From assembly GCF_900090045.1 (NCBI RefSeq), contig NC_041780.1, positions 266,501-330,500 of the forward strand: a stretch of DNA of 64,000 nt, in the 5' to 3' direction. Origin of the DNA: Plasmodium malariae. Lineage: Eukaryota; Apicomplexa; Aconoidasida; Haemosporida; Plasmodiidae. The translations under genes and the position numbers were made by a program. Below the pieces are notes generated by a model. The model was given only the letters and a program-made list of their open reading frames with translations. It was not told the DNA's origin and did not search any database. Below, in pieces: positions 13,001 to 25,563 of this stretch. Numbering within the stretch: the first letter of the stretch is position 1; every line of letters starts with the position of its first letter.

Positions 13001-16000
13001 CAAAAAATCTACTTTATAATAACTCTTACATGAAATGTAATAGAGATTACGAAAACTGTTTTGATAGAAATGAGATTGTTCGTGTTAGTAGCTTCAACAA
13101 TCCAAGTAATAGTAGTGTCAATCAAGGGGAACAAAGAAATATGGAGTACAGTATTACATACAATCGAGTCTCCAGTAAATATGATAGTGAAAATGATATC
13201 AATGATTGTCATAGAAATGGAGATGAAAAAGAAAAAGACAAAAAGTATTGTGAAAAGGATTGTGAAAGGGATAACAAAAAGAACGATGAAATAAACGTGG
13301 AAAGAAATATAAATTACAAAAATAGCGAAACAACTAATGTAAGTTTTAGTGTTCTCGATAACAATAATATCATTAAAAGCAACGATAATATTAAGTTGTT
13401 AGGTAAGAACTTTATAAAAGAAAATACGACAACTGCAAATAGTGAACATAGTGAACGTATTAAAAATGTTGATGATGGAAAGGATGCGAAAAATGATAAA
13501 ACAAACTTTGATTACTTATTTGATCATGTTATAGATAGTAATCTTAATTTATTCTTAAACAGTGAAGAGTTAAATTATGATAATGTGTTATATACGAATA
13601 AGGATTCGGGGTGTAGCAATAATAACAATAACAGTGGAAACAGTAATGTAAGAAGCAGCATAAACTACAATAAACATAGTTATAACAATAGTAACATTAA
13701 AGATAGTAATAGTAACAACAGTAACAGTAACAATAGTAACAGTAACAACAGTAACAGTAACAATAGTAACAGTAACAATAGAAACAGTAACAATAGTAAC
13801 AGTAACAATAGTAACAGTAACAATAGTAACAGTAACAATAGTAACAGTAACACTAATAACGGTAATAGCAGTGATAACAACTACAGTTATACGAGTGACA
13901 TACACAATTTTTTGAGACAAGAAAATTTAAATAAAGCACAGAACAATGTGAGCAATAATTTATATTACTGCCCCAACAGCCCCAATGTGAGGGTAAATGC
14001 AAATATGAATAATAACTCCTTCATGAAATATATAAAAAATTTTTTAGAAAATAATTATATAAACGACCAAAAGAATTACATAGACTTATACTATAAAACA
14101 AAAGAAAATAATAATAGCACAGGGGAAAATGAGTTCCCTGATGCAAGTAAGGAAAATAATATGAATCTTACCATAAATAATATTTATAAAAGTAAAGACG
14201 TGAATGTACATGGTAGTAGAAATATGAAATATGTTGATGGTGCTTATTTCCATAACAAACAAAGTGTCAGCACTGCTAATACGAGCTACGATTCATGTAG
14301 AATTGGTGTATCTAACACCACTAATGCAAATAGTGCGAATAAAACGAATAGTGCAAATAAAACGAATAGTGCGAATAAAACGAATAGTACGAATGGGGTT
14401 AATAGTATGCTCATTGGTGGTCATCATCTTATCAGAGATTTTAACAATCATTCACAGGACATTTTCGATATGGCAAGCATTAAAAGTACTAAAGCTTTTG
14501 CTGAAGTGCATAATAATAATAGTAATAGTAATAATATAAGTGGTAACAATAATAATGGTAATACTTATTATTGTAGGAGTGGTATGCCTCGTTTGGACGA
14601 TGCAAATGTATGCATTAAAAAAACAGGTGCTCTCGATTACTCCAATATTTACAATTTAGTTCATGATATAAAGAATGACGAAGATGAGCATGCCTCAAAG
14701 AGCAAGTTGAATAGTAAACATCCGTTAGAAAGTGATTACTGTGGCGGCATATATAATAATAATAGCAGTAGTAATAATACAAACAGTAATAACAATACTA
14801 GTAATAGCAATACTAGTAATAACAACACTGGTAATAACAACACTAGTAATAACAACACTAGTAATAACAACACTAGTAATAACAACACTAGTAATAACAA
14901 CACTAGTAATAACAACACTAGTAATAACAACACTAGTAATAGCAACAGTACTAAGAATAGTCGTATAACTAATGGTAGTTATTACCGTATGAACGATCTA
15001 AAGAAGGAGGGAAAAAATATGAACATTATGAATATTCTAAAGACAGAGGGGGGTGATAGCCATATACATAGACGGGGTAATAATGTTACTTCATTGCAGC
15101 TACATGATGATAATAGCAAGAGTAAGTTATGCATTAGTAAGCACGAACACTACACAAACGATGATAATGATGATGTTGGTAATGATGATAACGATACATC
15201 TATATATGTAGGGAAAAACATAGATGTAAATGCACAGGAATATAGCATGAACTGTACAGAGGATATTAGTGAGTGTAATTTGAACAAATTAATGGTTAGT
15301 GATTGTAGAAATGCTACTGTTAATAAGGTAGGGTTAATGGAAAGACGAAATAATTTAGTAGAGGGGGAGACTGCGCGTACTTACAATAATAATAACAGTA
15401 ATAACCATAATAATAGTATTCATAATGACTGTAACAATAACATTACCAGCAGTAACATCAATGATAGTGCAAATGTGCAAGGGACTAGAAAGTATTACGA
15501 GAACATAAAAAAGGACAACTTCAGTACCATGCACAGCGTTTTTCAAAAATGTGTATTATCAAAAGACAATGAGAATATAACTAATTATGAAGATAGAAAT
15601 GTAAAAAATGAAAATAGATGTAGTAACAACAATATAAATGATAATCAGTATAGTACTATTAAGATAAACGATGAGGAGAAAAGGAAAAATTTAAGTGAAG
15701 ACATTATGTATAACGACAGTACAACTGTTGCAACTTTTTTGAGTGAACAAAATTTGGGGAAAATTATGAGTAAAGAGGATGTTTATATTAATGATGGAGA
15801 ATTAGTAGAAAAAGAGGAACAAAAAAGGGGGGGGTATAGTCAAGAAAGTATTAACCTAGAGAAGTATAACAATGATCCTGATAAATATAGCATTCACCCT
15901 GATAAGTATGACAATTTCGATGTAGGCCATAATTGTACTAAGCCTACTTCTACAAACCTTGAGCAAGGTAATGAAAAAGGGAGAAAAGGATACGAAGATA

Positions 16001-18674
16001 CACAAATGAAACAAGTAGTTTGTACAGTAGAAAGTAATAAGGAGAACAACTTAATAAATGATGGTTTACATAATTATTCCTTAGGTGGTAAAAATACCAA
16101 GATTGTTAGAAGTTGGGACAACATGAGCAATATGTCTAATATGAATAACTATCTAAGTAACACTTCAAGTAAGAACAATAACGAAACGTTAGTAAGAAAC
16201 AGTCTAATGGATGAAAAGATGATTGATTTTATTCTGAAAAGTAATGGAAAGGTAAAGGATGCAATGAAAGATAATAATAATGAGAAAGGTTCAATATTTC
16301 AAGGAAACTTAAATTCTATTAATTCGGTTAATTGTTTCTTATATGGGGTGTTACCAAATAGTAATAGTGATGCTAATAGTGTTATTGATGGTTCCCATGA
16401 GGAGGTACATAATAATGTTGTCCATATTGACAATGTTGACAATGTTGATAACGTTGATAACGTTGATGAGGATGATTGTAAGAGTAATGCTATTAATGAT
16501 AACGCGTTAAACGTCCAAATAAGTAGTGTAAACATGAAGGATAAGGATAATAGTAGCTACAATATTAGCACTTGTAGCAAAGCAAATAATAGTACCACAA
16601 GCAACAGTGTAAATTGTAATAACTCAACCTGTAACAATAATAATGATGGCCAGAAAATTTTCTTGAAAAGAAACTTTGCCAATGGCAGTACAAGTAACAC
16701 AAATATAAGTGGAGACTCGTATGATTACACAATGAATATGACGAAAAATATGAATATAAAAAAGGACACAAACAATAACAACAATAATAACAACAGTAGC
16801 AATAACAAGAATAACCAACAAATGACTAGCTTCTCTAAGAAATCAAGTAATTGTATTGAATATTTTGACCATAGCCACGTAGAAGTAAAAGATTCTGGTT
16901 TCAAATATAGTGCACAAAATGATTTAGAAAATATCACAAATAATATGAAATTGAAAAGCATTTACAGTTACAATGTAAATAAAAATACGAACATTACCAA
17001 TGTTTATAATTATAATTCTTTCCATTATTTAAATTATAACAATCATTTAGGGAAAGGAGATAAGAATAAAAATAAACACCAACATCCACATCAACCTGTG
17101 AGAAACTGCAACGAAATGAACTTAACGAATAACTACGATTTGAGAGTTAAAAGCGGACCTAATAGCAGTTTAAATAATGGCATAAATAATAACTGCAATA
17201 ATAGCGACAATAATATAAGCGATAGGGGAGATGATGGTGGAAATGCTATCAGTGTAAACATCCGAAATGATAGTAGCAGTACTTTGAATAACTCGAGTAA
17301 TGCAAAAAAAGTCTCTCCCTTAAAGGTAACAGCGGATTATAATTACGTTAAAAGGATATCTACAAGGTGCATATCCGATAGTTCTGTAATGGATCCACAA
17401 AACTTCAATAACCTGCATCTGAGGTTGAAAAATTCAAATTTTCCGAATTATATGAACAACCCTCCAACTGCGTATAGTGGTAGTAATAATAATAATATTA
17501 ATAGCGGCAGTAGCAGAAGTAATAACAGCAATAGTAATAACAATAATAATAACAATAATAATAACAATAGTAATAACAATAATAATAACAATAGTAATAA
17601 CAATAGTAATAACAATAGTAATAACAATAGTAATAACAATAGTAATAACAATAGTAAATTAACAATAACAATAGTAATAACAATAGTAATAACAGTAATA
17701 ATAACAATTATAATAACAATAGTAATAACAATAGTAATAACAGTAATAATAACAATTATAATAACAATAATAATAACAATAATAATAATAATAGCAGCAG
17801 CAGCAATAACAATATAAAATATAACAGTAAAACAAACGATGAGAGCAGTGGAAGCAGCAGTATAATGGAGAAGTTAAAAGTATTTGACAAGATGAGATAC
17901 GATATGAAATTTACGAATTACAATACCATTTATGATAATAGTGTAAAAAATAGAGATAAAATGAGTGCGAAATATAAAGTTTTCAATAGTAGTTGCAACA
18001 GTAATAACAATTATAATAACCACAATAATGGTAGCTGTACTACCTACACGAGCAGTAACCACAGTAACAACTACAACAACAGTGGTAGTAGCATATTGGA
18101 TAGTCGAAGTTTCATGTTGTATGATGATAGAGAAAAGCTATCCAAAGAAGGAAATAAATATACGGACAGAATGAAAAATATGAATTGTAAAAATTATAAT
18201 AATTTTATGAAAAATGGCTACATACAAAAAGAAATAATACCATCAGATAATTTTTTAGTTATTAAAAAATACACTGCTAAGTATGAAGTGCAAATTGACC
18301 CGTTCAATGGATTTGATATAGCTAAAAGAATAATAGGTTTAAAGGGAACAAATATGAAAAAGATATGTATTGATACGGATTGTAAATTAAGACTAAGAGG
18401 TAGAGGATCAGGTTATTTAGAAGGAGAAGAAAAAAAGGAAGCAAGTGAATCATTACATTTGTGTGTTTCATGTCAAAAATATGATCATTACATATTAGCT
18501 AAAAAATTAATAGAACAATTATTGGTTAAAATTTATATGGATTATGATACTTGGTTATATAATCATGGTAAGCCTTATGCAAATTTAAAACCCAAAACGT
18601 ATGAGAAATTCATCCCTCTGTTTAAGTTTCAACAAAACCCTAACTCTAAGCAGCAAAATGTAAATCAGAATTGA
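10036..18674 (+). CDS. Giant asparagine-rich protein with C-terminal KH RNA-binding domain (frame break at about 17655)
   Basis: The start is the ATG at 10036 just after a T-tract; the frame extends upstream only to a TTG. The first frame runs to 17817 but after about 17653 it turns from Asn/Ser into a meaningless Ile/Thr/Val string. The Asn/Ser repeat continues in the next frame and flows into a 269-codon ORF ending at 18674. With that single shift the product is about 2,880 aa. Residues 1 to about 2,720 are low complexity (Asn, Ser, Lys, Asp, Glu) with short repeats. The C-terminal about 110 residues are a KH domain with GxxG loop (IIGLKGTNMKKI) and an LRGRGSGYLEG segment closest to KHDC4/BLOM7-type KH proteins, so RNA binding is well supported; targets are unknown. 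The break could be an assembly error, a real mutation, or a small intron, since GTAAAT occurs there. Confidence 0.88.
13699..13852 (+). repeat. In-gene Asn/Ser tandem repeat (AGTAACAAY units)
   Basis: Tandem 12-15 bp units of AGTAACAATAGTAAC type encode alternating Ser and Asn within the KH protein. Codons alternate AAC/AAT, so it is not a pure trinucleotide run. Confidence 0.9.
14756..14947 (+). repeat. In-gene repeat encoding (TSNNN)n
   Basis: About ten 15-bp units ACTAGTAATAACAAC encode Thr-Ser-Asn-Asn-Asn within the KH protein. Units are nearly identical at the DNA level, which suggests recent expansion. Confidence 0.93.
17485..17812 (+). repeat. Asn-rich repeat block containing the frame break
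   Basis: AAC/AAT/AGT repeats about 330 bp long. The periodic unit is AATAGTAATAAC. Near 17651-17662 one unit reads AATAGTAAATTAAC, two bases longer than consensus, shifting the frame. Downstream the Asn/Ser pattern resumes in the new frame, then leads to the KH-domain ORF. Confidence 0.9.
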
Positions 18675-18864
18675 AGTAGTAACAAAATTATGAGACGAAA
18701 AGGGATTTGAGGGGGAATTTTCACCACAGTAATTAACATTTGCATGTACACGTATATGCATACATGTATATACTCGCGCATGTGTGTACATACGCGTGTG
18801 AACGGAATTAAAGACGTTCGTGTATTTTACATATATCCATGCCCTACACATATACATACATACA

Positions 18865-18905
<41 letters not shown>

Positions 18906-19577
18906 TTGCGCATACACATTATGAACATTTTTTTACCGGTAAAAATGATTTACTAAATTATGATCTTGTGATTAATGATTCTTATTATATTTCTTTTTAT
19001 TACATTTAAAAAAAAAAAAAAAAATAGTTAACAGGAAAGAAACAAATTATACTTTACAGCATATCTCAGTACACATGATGATAAGAGAATGGTGATAGAG
19101 TGATGATGTGATAAATCAGTTCTTACATCATTTTATTTTATTATTATAATTATTTTTATTTTTATTGTTACCATTTTTATTGTTATTATAATTTTTTTTT
19201 TCTTTTTTTTTTAAGTTAACATATTAGGCTTAAACTGATTTATTCTGTCCATCCTACACAATTTTTCATTTTCATATACACACATATATACACGTACATA
19301 CATACATACATACATACATATTTGCACACACGTATATATATGTGTGTACGCACTTAAAATCTTTAATAATTTATTAAAATAAAGAGAAAGAAAAAATAAA
19401 ATCTTGCTATTTTTATGTTTATAATTGATTATGCTTCTTTTTATTTAGCACTTCTTTTCTTTTATATTTTAAACATGTTTATTGGCATTTCTCAAATTAA
19501 GCATTTTTCATTTTTATTATATCATTAGATGAAAAAATGTTAAATGTATATGTAGGTATATATATATATGCACATAT

Positions 19578-19615
<38 letters not shown>

Positions 19616-19842
19616 CACTCTTCATATTTTCATAAAATCTTCAGCTGTTTTTTTTCTTTTGTCAAATATATGTATATGCATATGTATATATAAATGTATA
19701 TACACCTAAGTTTTACACGTTAAATTTAATTTCCTTTTTTTTTCCCCCTACTTTACACATAGAACTATTTTTATCCTTTATTATGTATATATATATATAT
19801 ATATATATATGCACAATTTACTTTTTATGAGTATATAATAAT

Positions 19843-19874
<32 letters not shown>

Positions 19875-20491
19875 TTGCATTTAAATTTTTTTTTTTTTTT
19901 TTTCCTTCTTTTTAAAAGATGAACATATTATTATCTACACATAAGAGGACGCTGCATTTTACCATTTTTTTATTTTTAATTAAATTTACTTAATTTGAGA
20001 AGCTTGTGTATGTTACATATTGTTTATGTGTACGTCTGTGTGGATAATATACATATATGTATATGTATATACATATATGTATACACATATATATATATAA
20101 ATACACTTGTACGTTTGCGTTTTTTGGTCAATCTAAATGTCATTTTTAAATACAAACTTCTCTTTGTGAAAACAAACTGGAAGTAACAAATTAAAAAAGT
20201 AATTCTGGCTTACACTTTCTTACAATTTCGTAATTTAAATTTTTTGTTTTGCTCTTAGTTTTAACCTAGTCTTAGTTTTAATTATTATACTGAATGAATT
20301 AGAGTAGGCAATACAGTGATGTATCATAAATGTCTTTAATATATACTCTACACAATTATGTACGAGCAATTGTACATATGGACAAATGTCCAAATGCAGG
20401 AAGTGTTTGAATGTTTAGGGGAGAATATGCTCACTACATGTTTTAATGATTGCACATTGAAACATTTTCATGATGCAGGTAAAACAATAGA

Positions 20492-20530
<39 letters not shown>

Positions 20531-20851
20531 TTTGTATTTCCTTATATGTAAAAAAATGACAACAAAATTGAAGATTTTTTCTTTCACAAAAGCAGTTCCT
20601 ACGTTGATGTAATATGCGTTAAGTTAAATTTACGAAAAAGTAAAAATAGTAAAAATGGAAAAAATAGTAAAATAAAAGAAGAGAAAAACACTTTTCCAAT
20701 GTTAACATTTTTGTAAAATTTAAAAGAAACATACTTTGTACAAATTGGTAAAAATAAATGCCCTAAAAAAATATATTCGATGGAGTAGTGAAATTATCGA
20801 TAAGGCGTATGAAACTAAAAAGGAAAGTAATATATAACATAAATATAAAAC

Positions 20852-20882
<31 letters not shown>

Positions 20883-21056
20883 ATGTGTTATTCCTATTCA
20901 AGTGGCTAAAATAAAGAAAGAATGTAAGTTTCTTTTTCTGTTATAATTATGTGTACTTGATTATTTTATGAAGAATTGACAACTTCACATTCTTTTACTT
21001 TGATCACTTCACTCAATATATTCATTGTCACCTGAGGGCGTGGGAATACGTGCGTT

Positions 21057-21099
<43 letters not shown>

Positions 21100-21197
21100 A
21101 TATGTATGTATGTAAGTGTGTATGCATATATAGATGTATAAGCGCATACATAAATATACGTACGTGCATATAAAACCATAACACATCTCACTACGTG
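18675..21197. other. Convergent intergenic region between KH gene and unknown minus-strand gene
   Basis: No coding region found in 2.5 kb. It holds 3' flanks of two convergent genes, (TA)n near 18868-18902, 19580-19612, 19786-19810, 20857-20882 and 21060-21086, poly(A) near 19842-19870, and poly(T) near 19888-19903 and 20494-20527. Confidence 0.7.
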
Positions 21198-22263
21198 CTA
21201 CTTCGGGATATGGTTCCCCCAATGCCTATATATTTGTTTTACTTGATTTAAAAACTTCAATAGAGTTATTCCATATGTAGTTATGCTTTCCATTTGAGAA
21301 GGATATTTCTTATTTATTAATGAACTTAATTTATTTAGCAAATTGCTCGTCTCATGCAGCTTGTCTATTCCTTTTTCTTCAAGGCAGCACAACATAGCGG
21401 TTATTTTGAACATACATCATACATGTGCATATAATACATATATATATATATATATATATATACACAAGTGTGTGCACGTATGTAACTGCTTATCCCAGTA
21501 TATACACATATACATATGCTTCTACATAGCTATGTATATGTATGCATAAGAATGCCCAAGCATGCTGAGCATTATTCCTGTAGAGTTACCTTGAAAGAAA
21601 AGCACTGGATTAAATGATGTTAGCTTGTCTATAAAACTTTGGTTTATATATTGTATTAATTTTCTCCATTCGTAATCTTGTATAGCCTTGTTTGAGAATG
21701 TAGAAGGTAAAAAGTTATATTCTAGTATTATGTAACAACTAAGTAAGGTTAGGAAGAAGTTTTTGTTGCATTCAATTTTTATTTTCCCTGTAAAAAAATA
21801 AAAGATATATTTTTTTATTTTTACACATTTTTACATTGACACTTGGCAGTATTTCTTTTCTCTCTTCTCTTTTCACTTCAATTTGCTTAGTTCTAAGATA
21901 ATACGAATGAAAAAATGACAAAACTATGTTTTAAATTTTGTTATACTGATTTCCCAGATTTTTTCTCTCCGTTTCTGAATTTTTTTTTCAATCCATAGAA
22001 GAGTCGACATGTGTTTAATTAACTCCGGAGATTTATCATAGTAATAATGGTGCTCCAACTTATTTTCAAATTTTTTTATGACTTGTTCATAATTTACGTT
22101 TCCTATTTTGTCCATTAACTTATCAGTGAGTCTCCTTTCTTCCCCGTGTTCGCATTCGATCATGTAATTAACCTGAATATGCAAAGAAATTTTTCCAGTT
22201 GAATAAACTTTGTTATGGATGCATAACATATTTGTATATATACTTATACATATATGTAAATGC

Positions 22264-22302
<39 letters not shown>

Positions 22303-24171
22303 TTTGGACAAATTTCCTGTTCCTCACCTGCTCTTTAATGCTCTTCCTCTCATATATTAACATTCGGGTAATTAAAAAATAGGAAAGGTGGGTAAGGCTG
22401 ATAATATGCCTTTTATTTATTTTTTTTATACTACCTCGATTATCTAAGCACAAACACATTTCTACTTTTTCACGCTTTTTGAAGTCTAGCTTGGGTCTAT
22501 TAAGACCTTTATTTTTCTTTATTTCTTCGCTTTCTTTATTGTTTTCTTCATCTGTTAATTGGTTATTTCTCTCACTCTCTGAATTTTTAACTTCCCCATC
22601 TTTGTTACATTCTTACCAAAATGGGCAATCAAAAAAAAAAAAAAAAAGAAAGGAAAAGAGAAGAAAGCAAAAAAAGATGTAATTCACATGGGAATGAAAA
22701 GGAGTCTTTTTTTTTTTTTTTTTTTTTTTATTAAAAGGAAGCGTTCAGGTGTACATTTTGTGTGTTCATGTGTTTGTGTGTATTTTTTTTTTTTTTTTTT
22801 TTCTAGCTATATTTTATTTTTACTGTGTCCTTACCATTTGCAGAGTATCCCTCACAATTTGTGTTACTTCCTTTTTTGAAGTTATGAAAAAAGCTTTTTT
22901 TAAAGGCATATAGTTCTCTCAAAAAATGAAAATCGTAATATGTGTAATATACGATAGGAATAAAAAGGAAATCTCCTGGTTTCATGTAGGAATATAAAAA
23001 CGAATTTTGTCTTTCCATTATTTCATAAATATATATACAACTATACGTAAGATTCATATGTAGCATTGCAAGTTGTTCCTTTTCAAAATCTTCCTGTTCG
23101 TTAGTAATGGCAATTTCTTTTTTTTCCTGGGAATGTGTTAAGTGTTTATGGTTACCCCGTTCTTTTATATTAGTGCTACTGGTATTTTCTTTTCCATCCT
23201 CTGTATCACTTCCGTTCCGTTCTTCATCACTCCCGTTTGCTTCTTCATAATTTGTGCTCCATTCTTCATCACTCCCGCTTGCTTCTTCATCATTTCTTCT
23301 CCATTCTTCATTACTCCATTCCTTCTCTTCATCCCCTGTCGTATCTCCTCCTACCTGGCTACTTCCCGAATGATGGTCCTTCATATCCTCATGATCAGAA
23401 TTCCCCTGTGCACTGCTTATATTACTTCCTTCATGGTCATACTTAGAAGAAGAAGCATAAGAAGAAGAGCATATACTTTTTTTCATTCTGTCTATACTGC
23501 TTCTACTTTCATAGAAGGGGTTAATAACAGGAAATAAGTTTTCATTTGAATCGTCATATATAAAATTTTCTTTTATCATATTAGGAAAGAGGTAATTTGT
23601 TTCAAAAAGAAAATTTTCTTCTTTTTTTGCAAGAACTGGAGTAAACATATTATTAATTTCTTTTTTATCAAATAAGACTGTTTCTTTTAAATCGCAATTT
23701 TCGCTTGTATGTATAAATTTCAGGATGATACTCGCATTTCCTTTTCCTTTTCCTTTTTTATTTCCATTTCCCTTTACATTTCCTCTTCCTTTCTCACTTT
23801 TTTTATATATTTTCCCAACGTACACATTTTCCACCTCAAAAACGTTTTTGATCAAATTTAAAAATTTAGAAAATTCTGCATAATCATCGAACAGGTTGTT
23901 TCCCTTACTATTTACAAACTCGTATAAATCTTTTACTTTTTTTTTTGTGAAGTTTTTACTTATCTCATCATGTATTTTAATATTATATGAATATAATTTT
24001 TTTTTGAAAATTTTTTTTTTCTTTTTTTTCTCTTCATTGAAGGAGGCAATATTTTGTAGGTGTTTGCTAATAAGGGTTAGCGGGTCTTGGTGGGAAATAT
24101 TACAAGGCGAAAAAAAAAAAAAAAAAAAAGAACATATCATACATATAGAAAAATAAATGAACATATATATG

Positions 24172-24230
<59 letters not shown>

Positions 24231-24566
24231 GTATTTATATATATATGTATTTATATATCCGTATGCGGACTTGCAAAATAGCTGCAAATGCAGAAGTGAT
24301 TCCTACGTGTAACAATAACAACACAATAAAAAAGACAAATGCATAAAAAATTATTTAATACTAATTATTACTTCTTCCTTTTTTGTGAAGCATAAATATT
24401 CAACATGAGTACTAGATGAAACGAATGTGAGACATAAATACTTAAAATTCTTACCTTCAGTGTCCGTCTTTATGGTTAGAAACAGCGCTTTTGCCAAATC
24501 ATATCCAACATATTTTTTAATGTACTCTAAATTTTCCTCATTCTTACTTTTTATTTTTACTTCCAT
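21198..24566 (-). CDS. Conserved-type protein of unknown function, six exons, about 780 aa
   Basis: Hand-built exons (minus strand): 24566-24362, 24085-22835, 22611-22328, 22172-21947, 21787-21590, 21376-21198. Donors read GTATTA, GTAAGG, GTGAGG, GTATAA and GTAACT. Phases 1, 1, 0, 1, 1 match at every junction and the spliced length is 2,343 nt, exactly 781 codons, which is strong support for one gene. The start is the ATG at 24566 (MEVKIKSK). Exon 2 contains an ordered region (about residues 70-200), then a disordered acidic/Ser insertion with repeats around (N/S)DEEWS, then a hydrophobic segment (GDFLFIPIVYYTYYDF). Exons 3-6 are helical and Lys/Glu-rich. I recognise no family. The first intron (about 24280-24361 to 24085 side) and introns 3 and 5 contain (TA)n. 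The least certain junctions are the first (24362/24085) and the last acceptor (21377). Confidence 0.78.
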
Positions 24567-25036
24567 TTTTAAAGTGTGTATACACACAAGGGGTATATAA
24601 TAAAATAATAATTTAAAGAGGTGCTTTCTGATGATAATTTTATAAACTTTAGATTGTTTCTTTCTAACGTCATATTATAAATGCGCAGTTATGTTATTCT
24701 TTTTTCTCCATGTGATGATGGGCTTTTGTACGTACCTTTTTATTACTCTTCGCAGTTGAATATGTATACATGCATATATGCATACATTTATACATATATA
24801 TACTTGTATACATGTCGCAATTTTTCTTTTTTTCCCCACTCTGGTATGTATAACAATTTTTCGTTTTTCTTTCCTATCGCTTTGGCATTTACATTTTTTA
24901 TTTTACTTTTTTAAAAAAGGGAATTTCGCAAAAATAAGACAAACAAGTAGGGAAAAAAAAAGTACACACACGCACACACGAAGAAGCATGAATATGGGCT
25001 GAGTATGTGGACATATAAATAATACTATGCATATGC

Positions 25037-25084
<48 letters not shown>

Positions 25085-25563
25085 ATGGGGTATGTTTGCG
25101 CGTATTTTACTTTATATTGGATGTTTTAAAGCGTACGCATACGCAGAAATAACAAAATGGTACGAAAAATAAATCAATGTAAAGACACATTTTTATTTAG
25201 AAGATATAGTATGAAAAGGCAAGAAAAAAAATGAAATGGAAAGAAAAAGGACAAAAGGGGACAAAAATGAACACAATGGGAGAAAAAAGGAACATAATGG
25301 GTACATAAAAGAACATAGAGAGCCGTAAAACAATGTAATTCGATGTAAACAGAATGGGAGAAAACTCATCTTATGCTTATTTTTCTTTTCCGTGAATACT
25401 GTAACATTGCGCTTTTTTTCCCATTTGTAAAGGGCTTATTTGTAAAATCTTTTGGGTATAGCTTTTTACGCTTGTATAGATATGTGGTTTGGTTAGTCAG
25501 TCAAAACAATACATGACTATTTGTGAGTGTTTGCAAATGCTTGTGATTCTTTTTGTAGGTGTT
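24567..25563. other. Intergenic, tandem minus-strand genes
   Basis: This is the promoter side of the 780-aa gene and the 3' side of the NSE4-like gene. It has (TA)n near 25042-25081 and purine-rich sequence 25200-25300 with repeated GGAC/GGAGAAAA-like words. No gene seen. Confidence 0.65.

Noticed and set aside
13588..13920. Minus-strand Leu-rich or Val/Thr-rich ORFs opposite the KH gene
   Set aside because: Antisense readings of Asn/Ser repeats, not genes.
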